A DNA stretch of 64,000 nt from Thiorhodovibrio winogradskyi (GTDB taxonomy: Bacteria > Pseudomonadota > Gammaproteobacteria > Chromatiales > Chromatiaceae). The stretch spans positions 4,909,531-4,973,530 of the forward strand of contig NZ_CP121472.1 of the NCBI RefSeq assembly GCF_036208045.1, written 5' to 3'. The notes under the pieces were generated by a model, which saw only the letters and a program-made list of their open reading frames with translations, was not told where the DNA came from and did no database searches. Both the position numbers and the translations under genes were made by a program. Positions 35,122 to 53,463 of this stretch are shown in pieces. Each line of letters begins with the position of its first letter. Within the stretch, counting starts at the first letter, position 1.

Positions 35122-37296
35122 ATGCTGAACCAAACTGGACGCAGTTTACGCATGCCAACCGACTCATTGCCAAACACCTCTGTCGCCGTTGCTGACGCGC
35201 CACCATGGCCAGCGCCCGCTGAGGAGGCATTCCAAGCCGGTCGCCAAGCCCGTCAACGCGGCGATCAGGCTGCCGCGATCAAGCACTTCCGTGCGGTGCT
35301 TCGCGAGCAACCAGATCACATCCCGGCCCAGACGAATCTCGCCAATGCCCTGCAATCCATGGGCGAGATCGACGAGGCGCTGGTCATCGCGCAACAGACC
35401 ATCGCCTTGGCCCCCAACAAAGCGGTGTTGCATTCCAACCTCGGTGGCCTCTGGCAGATCAAGGGCGATGTGGAGCAGGCCATCGCCGCCTACCAGCGCG
35501 CCATCGCACTCGACCCAAAGCTCCACCTCGCTCACGCCAACCTCGCCAAGGCGCTCACCGCCCAGGGCCAATTCCAGTCGGCGCAAGACGCCTACCAAGA
35601 CGCCCTGCGTCTCAAGCCGTATCAGCCCGAATTGCATCTGGAGCTGGGGCAGCTCTATCAACGCTACGGTTTCGTGCCCCAGGCGGTCGAGCACTACCGG
35701 GTCTCGCTGCGCCTCGCCCCTAGCGCCCAGGCTTACAATGCCTTGGGCGCCGCGTTGCAGGATTGGGGCAACCTCAAGCAAGCCCAGCCGTGTTATCGCC
35801 GCGCCCTCAAGCTCAAGCCCGACTTCGACCTCCCCGCCCTCAACCTCGCCCAGATGCAGGAAAATCTCGGCGATTTGGAGGGTGCCAGTCGCTATTACCA
35901 GCACGCCCTGGCCACCGCGTCCGCGGACGCGCCCAACCGCACCAAGCTGCGCCTGCTGCTGGAGACCGTGCGCCGCAAGCAGGCCGATTGGGACGACTAT
36001 CCTCAGCGTCTCGCCGCCCTGCGCGAAGCGCTGCAGCGCCACCTGCAACGCGAGCACGGCGAGCCCTTGCCCCTGGGCAACACGCTGGCCTTCGCGCTGC
36101 CGCCCGCCTGGCGGCGTGATCTAGCGGTCCAGTTCGCCCGTCAACAGGCCCAGCTGGCCGAGGCGCTGGCCACCCCGTTGCGCCATCCGCGCGAGCCGCG
36201 GCCCGCGCGGCTGCGCATCGGCTACCTATCGCCGGACTTCCGCTGCCACGCCGTCGGCACCCTGATCGCCGGGCTGTTCCAGTATCACCAGCGCCCCGAC
36301 TTCGAGATCTTCGCCTACAGCCTGACCGCGGCGCAGGACGACTGGACCACACAGATCCGCCAGGGCTGCGACCACTTCCTGGATGTCTCCCAGCAGCCGG
36401 ATCTGAGCATTGCCCAGCGCATCCACGCCGACGGCATCCACATTCTGATTGACCTGGCCGGCTACACCACGTACTGCCGTCCCTTGGTGCTTGCCCTGCG
36501 CCCGGCCCCGGTGCAGATCCAGTGGCTCGGCTACCCCGGCACCCTGGGCGCTGAGCATATCCCCTATCTTCTGGCCGATCGCCACCTGATCCCGGAGGAA
36601 CAGGCCGCTCAGTATTCCGAAACCCTGCTCGAACTGCCCCACGCCTGGGGCACCACCCCCTGGACCAGTGACGCGCCGACGCCAGCGCGCGCCGCCTGCG
36701 GTCTGCCGGAGTCGGGCATGGTCTACTGCTGCTTCAACGGCGTGCACAAGATCGACCCTGAGGTGTTCGCGCTCTGGATGCGCATTCTCGCCCATGTGCC
36801 CGACAGTGTGCTCTGGCTGCTCGATGGCGGCGCGGGCGGCAGCAGCGCCCGCCTGCGCCAAGCCGCCGCTGCGGCCGGCATCGCCCCCGAGCGCCTGATC
36901 TTCGCCGACAAACGCCCGCACGCCGAGTATCTGGCCCGCTACCGCCTGGCCGATCTCTTTCTCGACACCCTGGCCTACAACGCCGGCGCCACCGCCGTCG
37001 GCGCCCTGGCCATGGGCCTGCCCCTGCTGACCTGTCCCGGCGCGCACTATGCCACCCGCATGGGCGCCAGCCTGTGCCACGCCGTGGGGCTGCCCGAGCT
37101 GATCTGCGCAACGCCCGAGGCCTACGTCGAGCAAGCCGTCGCCCTGGGGCGCGATCCCGAGCGGCTGGCCGCGCTCAAGGCGCGGCTGCAAGACCATCTG
37201 GCCAGCGCCCCGCTGTTCCAGCCCCAGGTCTTTGTCGCCAGCCTGGAGGGCGTCTATCGCAATCTCTGGCAGCGGCATGCGGCCATGACGGCCTGA
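35122..37296 (+). CDS. TPR-containing O-GlcNAc transferase-like glycosyltransferase (GT41/SPINDLY type)
   Basis: The 724-aa protein has an N-terminal set of about seven TPR units (residues 35-275; for example NLANALQSMGEIDEALVIAQ and HANLAKALTAQGQFQSAQDA). A GT41 catalytic region of two Rossmann-like halves follows (about 370-715). Signature blocks are LRIGYLSPDFRCHAVGTLIA, IHILIDLAGYTTYCRP, PAPVQIQWLGYPGTLG, CCFNGVHKIDPEVFALWMRI and FLDTLAYNAGATAVGALAMG. Family knowledge: these cytoplasmic enzymes add a sugar from a UDP- or GDP-donor to Ser/Thr of proteins. It lies 22 bp before a TIGR03032 gene and upstream of a giant Ser/Thr-rich adhesin, a plausible substrate. Start uncertain: no good ribosome site precedes 35,122, and Met11 (35,152) is possible. 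Confidence 0.9.
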   Translation: MLNQTGRSLRMPTDSLPNTSVAVADAPPWPAPAEEAFQAGRQARQRGDQAAAIKHFRAVLREQPDHIPAQTNLANALQSMGEIDEALVIAQQTIALAPNKAVLHSNLGGLWQIKGDVEQAIAAYQRAIALDPKLHLAHANLAKALTAQGQFQSAQDAYQDALRLKPYQPELHLELGQLYQRYGFVPQAVEHYRVSLRLAPSAQAYNALGAALQDWGNLKQAQPCYRRALKLKPDFDLPALNLAQMQENLGDLEGASRYYQHALATASADAPNRTKLRLLLETVRRKQADWDDYPQRLAALREALQRHLQREHGEPLPLGNTLAFALPPAWRRDLAVQFARQQAQLAEALATPLRHPREPRPARLRIGYLSPDFRCHAVGTLIAGLFQYHQRPDFEIFAYSLTAAQDDWTTQIRQGCDHFLDVSQQPDLSIAQRIHADGIHILIDLAGYTTYCRPLVLALRPAPVQIQWLGYPGTLGAEHIPYLLADRHLIPEEQAAQYSETLLELPHAWGTTPWTSDAPTPARAACGLPESGMVYCCFNGVHKIDPEVFALWMRILAHVPDSVLWLLDGGAGGSSARLRQAAAAAGIAPERLIFADKRPHAEYLARYRLADLFLDTLAYNAGATAVGALAMGLPLLTCPGAHYATRMGASLCHAVGLPELICATPEAYVEQAVALGRDPERLAALKARLQDHLASAPLFQPQVFVASLEGVYRNLWQRHAAMTA

Positions 37297-37318
37297 ACCC
37301 ACCCGGAACCACCGCCCG

Positions 37319-39370
37319 ATGAACGACAGCACGCCAACAACAGGCCCGGCCCTCGCCATCCACGCCGACGATGGCCTCTGGCACTGGCTCGCCGAGCAGA
37401 ACATCAGCCTGGCGCTCACCACCTATCAGAGCAATCGGCTGTTCTTCATCGGCCGCAGTCAGGAGCCGGGTCGGCTGGCCGTCCAGGAGCGGCTGTTCGA
37501 CAAGCCCATGGGGCTCGCCTGGCAGCCGGAGAGCGATAGCCTGACCCTGGGCTGTCGCTACCAGATTTGGCAACTCGCCAACCGCCTGCCCGCTGGCCAG
37601 ACCCACGAGGACGGCGACCGCCTCTATGTGCCGCGCCAAGCCTGGATCACCGGCGATCTCAACGCCCACGACCTGGCCTTGGATGCCGAGGGCCGGCTGC
37701 TGTTTGTCAACACCGACTTCAGCTGTCTCGCCACCCTCGATCCCGACCACAGCTTCCGCCCCCTCTGGCAACCGCCCTTCATCAGCAAACTGGTGGCCGA
37801 AGACCGCTGCCACTTAAACGGCCTGGCGCTGCAAGACGGCGTTGCCACCTGGATGAGTGCGTGCAGCGCCACCGACACCCCCGCCGGCTGGCGCCAGCAT
37901 CGCCACGACGGCGGGGTGGTGCTGCACCTGCCGAGCAACAGCATCGCCGCCAGCGGGCTATCGATGCCCCATTCGCCGCGCTGGTACCGCGACACCCTCT
38001 GGCTGCTCAACTCCGGCAGCGGCGAGCTGGGTTATCTCGACGGCGAACGCTTCGTCCCCGTCGCCTATGGCCCCGGCTTTGTGCGTGGTCTGGCCTTTCA
38101 CGACCGCTTTGCCCTCATCGGCCTGTCGCAACTGCGCTCGACCAGCTTCGGCGGCTTGGCGCTGGAGCAGCGTCTGGCGGCCGACGGCCAACAGGCCCAG
38201 TGCGGGCTGATGGTGGTGGATCTCGACCGCGGTGAGGTCATCCACTGGCTGCGTTTCGGCAATCTGGTCGAAGAGCTGTTCGATCTGGTGGTCATCCCCG
38301 GCGCCCGCCGCCCGCGCGCCCTCGGCCTGCAGGAGGATGACATCGAACGCCTGGTGAGCTTTCCCGGAAGCGACGGCCTGGTCATCACCAAGCCCACCGT
38401 CAGGCGCCCCGGTCACACCCGAGCGCCGGTGGCCGGCCTGCCGCGCCCCGAGCCGGGCGGCCAGCCGGTGCTCTACCAAAGCGTCCACAACCTCACCCCC
38501 GACAACCTGCTGCCCTACGACCGCATGACCGCGCCGCCGCTGAGCCAACGCTGGGCCAGCCAGCCGCCGCGCGGCGAGCTGTTGGGGCTGTCCGCCGCCA
38601 TTGCCGGCGAGCTGGTCGGCTTCGCCATCGCCGAGCGCTTTCAAGCCGCGGACGGCAGCCCTCAGGCCGAACTCATCTCCCTGTTCGTCGCCCCCGCTCA
38701 GCGGCGGCGCGGCATCGGCACCCGCCTGGTCGCCCGCCTGCGCCAACAGCTCGATGTGGCGCTCACCACCCCCTTGCTCCGCGCCCACCACGGCCAGGCC
38801 GTCGGCCAGCAGGCTGATCAGGCGCCCACCCCCGCCCCGGCCACCGAGCTGTTCACCCATGCCGGCTATCGCGTGCTCGATGTCTATCAGCGCCTGAGCG
38901 CGCCGGAGCAAGCCGAGAGCATCGCCTTCTGGCTGGAGCAGCAACTGCTGCCGCCTGCGGAAGCGCAACGGCGTGTCGGCGAGGTCTGCTTTCTGGTGCG
39001 TGCCGGCAGCGACGCCCTGGTGGGCATCGGCAGCCTCTACCCCGGCGAGCTGGCGGATAACGGGCAGGAGCGCCGCGTGCTCTACGGTCGAACCTATCTG
39101 CACCCGAGCGCCCGTGGTCATGTCCGCTTGTATCTCGGCCTGCTGCAAGCCGCACGTACACTGATAGCCGACCCTCGGCTGTGCCGCAGCGGCGCGACCG
39201 CCATCGCCTTCGAGACCGAAAACCCCCGTTTGATGAGCCGCGCCTGGCGGCGCTTCTTTACCCGGCAGGGTTGGCGGCGAGTGGGCGCCAGCGCCTGCGG
39301 TTGCGACCTCTGGATCGCCGAAGAGCGCGCGCGCGACGCCCCATCGCCAGCCCTCGTCATGGGTATATAA
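37319..39370 (+). CDS. TIGR03032 protein fused to two acetyltransferase-like (GNAT) domains
   Basis: This 683-aa protein has three parts. Residues about 25-355 are a TIGR03032 domain, a family known to accompany TPR glycosyltransferases; examples are FFIGRSQEPGRLAVQERLFD, HLNGLALQDGVATWMSA and WLLNSGSGELGYLDG. Residues about 380-490 form a GNAT domain with the acetyl-CoA signature ELISLFVAPAQRRRGIGTRL. Residues about 510-670 form a second, divergent GNAT-like unit (HAGYRVLDVYQRLSAPEQAE, LYPGELADNGQERRVL, RRFFTRQGWRRVGA). It starts 22 bp after the GT41 gene and ends 41 bp before the giant adhesin. A protein-modification role on that adhesin is inferred. It is the parent form of two broken copies in the window. 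Confidence 0.85.
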   Translation: MNDSTPTTGPALAIHADDGLWHWLAEQNISLALTTYQSNRLFFIGRSQEPGRLAVQERLFDKPMGLAWQPESDSLTLGCRYQIWQLANRLPAGQTHEDGDRLYVPRQAWITGDLNAHDLALDAEGRLLFVNTDFSCLATLDPDHSFRPLWQPPFISKLVAEDRCHLNGLALQDGVATWMSACSATDTPAGWRQHRHDGGVVLHLPSNSIAASGLSMPHSPRWYRDTLWLLNSGSGELGYLDGERFVPVAYGPGFVRGLAFHDRFALIGLSQLRSTSFGGLALEQRLAADGQQAQCGLMVVDLDRGEVIHWLRFGNLVEELFDLVVIPGARRPRALGLQEDDIERLVSFPGSDGLVITKPTVRRPGHTRAPVAGLPRPEPGGQPVLYQSVHNLTPDNLLPYDRMTAPPLSQRWASQPPRGELLGLSAAIAGELVGFAIAERFQAADGSPQAELISLFVAPAQRRRGIGTRLVARLRQQLDVALTTPLLRAHHGQAVGQQADQAPTPAPATELFTHAGYRVLDVYQRLSAPEQAESIAFWLEQQLLPPAEAQRRVGEVCFLVRAGSDALVGIGSLYPGELADNGQERRVLYGRTYLHPSARGHVRLYLGLLQAARTLIADPRLCRSGATAIAFETENPRLMSRAWRRFFTRQGWRRVGASACGCDLWIAEERARDAPSPALVMGI

Positions 39371-39411
39371 CGAATCCGAATGATCGTTCGCTGAAATCTA
39401 AGGAAACTGCC

Positions 39412-49140
<9,729 letters not shown>

Positions 49141-49157
49141 GCCGCCGGGCTTGCTTG

Positions 49158-49182
49158 GGCGCTGCCGCACAGTGGCAGCGCC
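49158..49182 (+). terminator. Strong hairpin after the giant adhesin
   Basis: GGCGCTGCC (49,158-49,166) and GGCAGCGCC (49,174-49,182) form a perfect 9-bp GC-rich stem with a 7-base loop, starting 17 bp after the adhesin stop. No T-run follows, so termination may be weak or Rho-assisted. The remaining sequence to 49,445 holds no gene that I can support. Confidence 0.6.
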
Positions 49183-49445
49183 TGGGCAACGACACCTCCC
49201 GGATCCCCGCTTCGTGCAAGCCGGTGGCACCATCAACATCTGGTTTTCTCGGATCTCCTGGGGCGCAAAAGCCCGGCGCATCAGCACCGGGCGGCCCGAC
49301 CGCGCTGCCCATGGGCGCAAGCCCGGTGCGATTGCTATGATGGCCCTTGGCAACGCAAAACGCCGCGCTGGCCGCTCCAGCCACCGCAGGATTCTCAAGG
49401 ATGGCGCTCTTGCCCTGCTCTCCTGCCAACGCACCGAGCACCACC

Positions 49446-51047
49446 ATGCAGCGATTCTTCAACAACGCCGGCCCCATTAAGCCGGAGATGCACTACCACC
49501 TGCCGCTGTTGCAGCGGCTGGACTGGGAAGAGGTTCAGCAGCTGATTCGCGAGCAGCGCTACTTCGTGCTCCACGCCCCGCGCCAGACCGGCAAGACCAG
49601 CACCCTACTGGCGATGATGCAGGCGCTCAACGGCTCTGGTGACTACGCCTGCGCCTACGCCAACATCGAAGGCGCTCAGGCCGCTCGCGGGGATGAAACC
49701 CAGGGCATACCGGCGGCCTGTGATGCCTTGGTCAATGCGATCGACCTCTATCTCAATCAACAGGATCTGCTGGAGTGGTACGAAAGTAAAAAACAGCGTT
49801 TGGCCCCCCAACACCTGCTCACCCAGGTGCTACAGCAATGGGCAAAGCTGCAAGGCAAGCCCACCATCCTGCTGCTCGACGAGGTCGACGCCCTGGTGGG
49901 CGACACCCTGATCTCCTTGCTGCGCCAGATCCGCGCCGGCTACGCCCAGCGCCCCGAGTACTTTCCTCAATCCATCGTCCTCTGTGGCGTGCGCGACGTG
50001 CGCGACTACCGCCTAGAGCAGGACGGCGCCCAGGTCATCACCGGCGGCAGCGCGTTCAACATCAAAGCTGAATCACTGCGCATGGGGAATTTCACCGAAG
50101 CTGAGACGCGCTCGCTTTGGCTCCAGCATACGGAGGCCACCGGTCAGCGGTTCGATGAAGCCATCTTCGCCGAGCTATGGGAAGACAGCCGCGGCCAGCC
50201 CTGGCTGGTCAATGCCCTAGGTTACGAGGTGACCTGGAAGAACAGGGCCGCACGAGACCGCACCCAGCCGATCGGCCTGATCGACTACCAGACCGCCCGC
50301 GAGCGACTGATTCAATCGCGCGCCACCCATCTGGATCAGCTCAGCGATAAGCTCAAGGAACCCCGGGTGCATAGCGTGATCTCTCGCATCCTCAGCACTG
50401 AAGAGGAGGAGAGTGAAGGTCTCAAGGTGGACGACCTGCAATACGTCGCGGATCTAGGTTTGATTACCCTGAGCCCCTCGGTGCGAATCAGTAACCGCAT
50501 CTATCAGGAAGTCTTGCCCCGCGAGCTGACTTGGCCGACGCAGGTCATGATCGCCAACCAGGACACCCTCTGGTACATCGACCCCGACCACCGCCTGAAC
50601 ATGCCCAAGCTGCTGGCCGCCTTCCAGCAATTCTTCCGCGAACACTCGGACAGCTGGAGTGAGGGCTTTGATTACAAGGAAGCGGCCCCGCAGCTGCTGA
50701 TGCAAGCCTTTTTGCAGCGCATCATCAACGGCGGAGGTCGTCTCACCAGAGAATATGGCCTTGGCCGCAAGCGCACCGATCTGCTGATCGAATGGCCGCT
50801 AGACCCCGAGCAGGGCCTGTACGGCCCGCTGCAACGGGTCGTCATCGAACTCAAGCTGCTGCGCGGCAAGCTCGATGCGGTGATCCAGACCGGCCTGGAG
50901 CAAACCCTGGACTACTGCCGGCGTGTCGGTGCCGACGAGGCCCATCTGGTCATCTTTAACCGCAATCCCAAGGTGAGCTGGAATAAGAAGATCTGGCATA
51001 AGCCAGCCAGCCATGAAGGGCTCAGCATCGGGGTTTGGGGCGCGTAG
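49446..51047 (+). CDS. AAA ATPase with C-terminal PD-(D/E)XK-like domain
   Basis: The 533-aa protein has an N-terminal ATPase domain: Walker A LHAPRQTGKTSTLLAMMQAL (near residues 38-56), Walker B TILLLDEVDALVGD, sensor-like SIVLCGVRDVRDYRL. The middle contains a helical lid and winged-helix-like region (QPWLVNALGYEV). The C-terminal part has a PD-(D/E)XK-like pattern: RKRTDLLIEW (Asp) and RVVIELKLLRGK (Glu, Lys). It resembles the AAA-ATPase/DUF1703-type families frequent in large bacterial genomes; function is not established. The ATG at 49,446 opens MQRFFNNAGPIKPEMHYHLP; the upstream extension to 49,347 is rejected. A piece of a similar gene is found at 25,505-25,864. Confidence 0.88.
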   Translation: MQRFFNNAGPIKPEMHYHLPLLQRLDWEEVQQLIREQRYFVLHAPRQTGKTSTLLAMMQALNGSGDYACAYANIEGAQAARGDETQGIPAACDALVNAIDLYLNQQDLLEWYESKKQRLAPQHLLTQVLQQWAKLQGKPTILLLDEVDALVGDTLISLLRQIRAGYAQRPEYFPQSIVLCGVRDVRDYRLEQDGAQVITGGSAFNIKAESLRMGNFTEAETRSLWLQHTEATGQRFDEAIFAELWEDSRGQPWLVNALGYEVTWKNRAARDRTQPIGLIDYQTARERLIQSRATHLDQLSDKLKEPRVHSVISRILSTEEEESEGLKVDDLQYVADLGLITLSPSVRISNRIYQEVLPRELTWPTQVMIANQDTLWYIDPDHRLNMPKLLAAFQQFFREHSDSWSEGFDYKEAAPQLLMQAFLQRIINGGGRLTREYGLGRKRTDLLIEWPLDPEQGLYGPLQRVVIELKLLRGKLDAVIQTGLEQTLDYCRRVGADEAHLVIFNRNPKVSWNKKIWHKPASHEGLSIGVWGA

Positions 51048-51169
51048 CTCGATCAGTTCGATCAGCGCCATCGGGTGGTACAGAGACGGGCTCAAGGTGG
51101 ATGCCGGGGACCAAACGCTGTCGAATTGGGTTAGCCGTCACCCTGACCGCCATCTCTGGCGACGCATCT

Positions 51170-51331
51170 CACGGCGAAAGAGTTGGTCCTGGAACATCTT
51201 GACGTAGAGCTTGCGGATAACCAGATTCGGAATCCCCAGCACCAGCTCACTAAACGGCGTCTGATCCTTGAGCGTGAGTGCACCGAGGAAATACAGCAGT
51301 GAGCCGAGAAAGGGCGCGTCCTTGGGCGCAC
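51170..51331 (-). pseudogene. Fragment of AAA-ATPase-like gene
   Basis: On the minus strand this stretch encodes KDAPFLGSLLYFLGALTLKD, then LVLGIPNLVIRKLYV and FQDQLF, matching the middle of the intact gene at 53,460-55,256. Both ends are missing and there is no start. The homology breaks just after the AAGGACGCGCCC equivalent at about 51,331. It marks a further former copy of the ATPase gene between the giant adhesin locus and the next regulator. Confidence 0.75.
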
Positions 51332-51401
51332 CCGCAATAACGGCAAGCGTTAACAGAGCCCATCTTGCAACAGCTGAGCTTTGCGCGTCAGCTGGCTTGC
51401 T

Positions 51402-52175
51402 TCAAGAGCCCACGCGGATATCCGCGGTAAAGGCATAACCGACGCCGTGCACGGTTTCCAGGGGCAGGCGTTCGTCGGTCTGCTCGCTGACCTTGGTGCG
51501 CAGTCGGCGGATGAGAATCTCCATGCGGCGCGGATCGTAGTTTTCCGGCTGATGTCCCAGGGCGCGCACCAGGGCTTCGCGCGGCAGCGGCTTTCCTGGT
51601 GAGCGCGCCAAGGCTTCCAACACCTGGGTTTCGGAGCGGGTCAGTCGGACCGACTGCCCCTTGGCCGTGAGCAGTTGCCAGCGGATCGGGTTCAGCTGCC
51701 AGCTGACCTTGGCAGCATCACCGCAGCAGCCCAGGCGTGCCGCCACATTGAGGATGATCAGGCGCAGTTCCTCCAGCTCCACCGGCTTCACCAGATAGGC
51801 ATCGGCGCCGGCACTGTGGCCGCGGATGCGGTCGGTCAGCTCGCCGCGCGCGGTGGTGAGAATCAGCCCGAGACTGCGATTATCCTGCAACTGACTCAGC
51901 CAGCTGATGCCATCCTGATCTGGCAGCCCCACGTCCATGATCAACAGATCCACCGGTTGCTCCCGCAGCATGGCCTCGGCCTCAAGGGCAGTGCCGGCCC
52001 CGATGACATTGAAGCCTTCCAACTGCAAAAAGCTGACCATCGCCTCGCACAGGTCCGGTTCGTCCTCCAGCACCAGCAGTTTGATCTGTTCGGGGTTGAT
52101 CTCATTCGTTTCGGGGTTCAAAAATCGCGCCCCTATTGAATCAAGTCTTTGTTTAGTAATTAAAAGCGGCCTCAT
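51402..52175 (-). CDS. OmpR-type response regulator (orphan)
   Basis: A regulator of about 240-257 aa: receiver domain with LLVLEDEPDLCEAMVSFL, the phosphoacceptor in LLIMDVGLPDQDG, LILTTARGE and LVKPVELEE; then a winged-helix domain with SVRLTRSETQVLEALARSPG, RRMEILIRRLRTKV and VHGVGYAFTADIR. The start is unsure: the ATG at 52,175 lies in sequence that may belong to the adjacent IS4-type remnant, while a TTG at 52,122 has AGGGG 8 bases upstream. The frame continues to 52,730 only as antisense of the transposase. No kinase gene is adjacent, so it is orphaned, perhaps by rearrangement. Confidence 0.85.
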   Translation of the reverse strand: MRPLLITKQRLDSIGARFLNPETNEINPEQIKLLVLEDEPDLCEAMVSFLQLEGFNVIGAGTALEAEAMLREQPVDLLIMDVGLPDQDGISWLSQLQDNRSLGLILTTARGELTDRIRGHSAGADAYLVKPVELEELRLIILNVAARLGCCGDAAKVSWQLNPIRWQLLTAKGQSVRLTRSETQVLEALARSPGKPLPREALVRALGHQPENYDPRRMEILIRRLRTKVSEQTDERLPLETVHGVGYAFTADIRVGS

Positions 52176-52179
52176 GGAT

Positions 52180-52921
52180 GGTAGAATGTCAAGCAGTTGA
52201 AACAAGACACCCACCCAAGAAGCCGCTGATGAAGACTCCCACATCCGACGTATCCTTGCCTTTTCATCAGCAATGTCGGGGCGCATCCGCTGAAGGCGGA
52301 CTTTCACGATGGCCGCAGCATCGAGGCGCGCCGCTATGCGCAGGCACGTGATCGCACCAAGCCCGAATTGGCGGCGGGCATGTTGCGCCGCGCGCTGCGT
52401 CAGGGCCTCGAGGCCGATGTCCTGCTCGCCGATGCCTGGTTTGGCACCAAGACCATGATCGCCACCGCCTTGGATCTCAACCTCACGGCGATCTTGCGCA
52501 TGAAGAAAAACGCCATGAAGTACCGCCTGAGGACCTGGAACAACGGCTCGGCGCACACCGAGCTGCTCGATGCGAATGGCTTGTATCAGACGAGCGTGCG
52601 CAAGCACTGGCAGCGCCTCAGCGGCTTGCCCTACCGGTGCCAGTGTTTGGACGTGGAGCTGAGCCTCGAGAGCGACGGCGAGGAGCAGTGGATTCCAGTG
52701 CGTCTGCTCTTTGTCCGTGGCGTCAGCCAAGACGCCGACAGTCCGGCGGGGGCGAAATCCTGGGCGCTGTTTCTAAGCACCGACCGCAGTCTCTCCCCGG
52801 CGGCGATTTTGGAGATCGATGCCTTGCGCTGGAGCATTGAGGTGTACTTCAATGAAGCCAAGCAGTACCTGGGCTTGCTCTGGGAGCAGACTGAAACCTT
52901 TGCCTCGCATCTGGCTTCAAT
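52180..52921 (+). mobile_element. IS4-type transposase remnant, internally deleted and 3'-truncated
   Basis: The start (about 52,230, ATGAAGACTCCCACATC) looks like an IS4-type transposase beginning, but after some 15 codons the sequence jumps to NVGAHPLKADFHDGRS and continues, in another frame, through EADVLLADAWFGTKTMIATA to the conserved IDALRWSIEVYFNEAKQYLG (catalytic Glu region). It stops abruptly at HLASI, at 52,921, where adhesin sequence begins. Much of the N-terminal half and the C-terminus are absent, so it is inactive. The left boundary is approximate. Confidence 0.8.
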
Positions 52922-53463
52922 CTGTGCCCGATGCGGTTGAAGATCTCGCTCCGCCAATGGAAGAAGGCGGCATCCAGGGCGATGGCAACGACGACGGCAC
53001 CCCCGACAGTGAGCAGGCCGACGTGATTTCGGTGCCCATCCGCGACACCGAAACTGTCTCTGTCGATCCCAACGCCCCGGTGGTCTGGGCCACCCTAGTC
53101 GGCAACAGCGCCAACGGCGCTGACAGCTCGCCCACCCCCGGCGGCGGTGTCATCGTCACCACCCTGACCCAAAGCGACGCGCCCGCCGCCGAGGAACGCG
53201 ACGGCATCGCCATGCCGCTCGGGCTGATCGCCTTCGCAGCCCAGGCCGAGGTTGAGGACGGTGCCGAAGATGCCGGAGACATTCCCTTCAGCCTGCTGAT
53301 CGAAGGCGACATCCAAGTCAACGACTTCTGGAAGCAGAACGGCGATGGCGATTGGGTCAACCTCGCCAGCCCCGAGTACGGCGGGCAAGTCACCCAAATT
53401 GGCAGCATGATGGTCGGCGTGCCGAACGCTGCGGCGCATGGCGGGAATTGGGGAGGGAGCTAA
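52922..53463 (+). pseudogene. C-terminal fragment of a small adhesin
   Basis: Starting directly at the IS4 remnant, this frame encodes PDAVEDLAPPMEEGGIQ, DGTPDSEQADVISVPIRDTE, a choice-of-anchor-U-like part (FSLLIEGDIQVNDFWKQNGD) and the tail AAAHGGNWGGS. It corresponds to about 2,690 nt downstream of the Pro-Glu linker region in the giant adhesin and directly continues the gene broken at 60,150. The first 122 bp are identical to 60,027-60,148. There is no start codon of its own. Its stop (TAA, 53,461-53,463) overlaps the stop of the opposing ATPase gene. Confidence 0.85.

Noticed and set aside
36226-37422. A 398-codon open frame antisense to the GT41 glycosyltransferase
   Set aside because: The forward frame carries full GT41 motifs; the reverse frame shows no family features.
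52176-52730. N-terminal extension of the orphan response regulator frame
   Set aside because: This stretch is antisense to the IS4-type transposase remnant and has no receiver-domain features.
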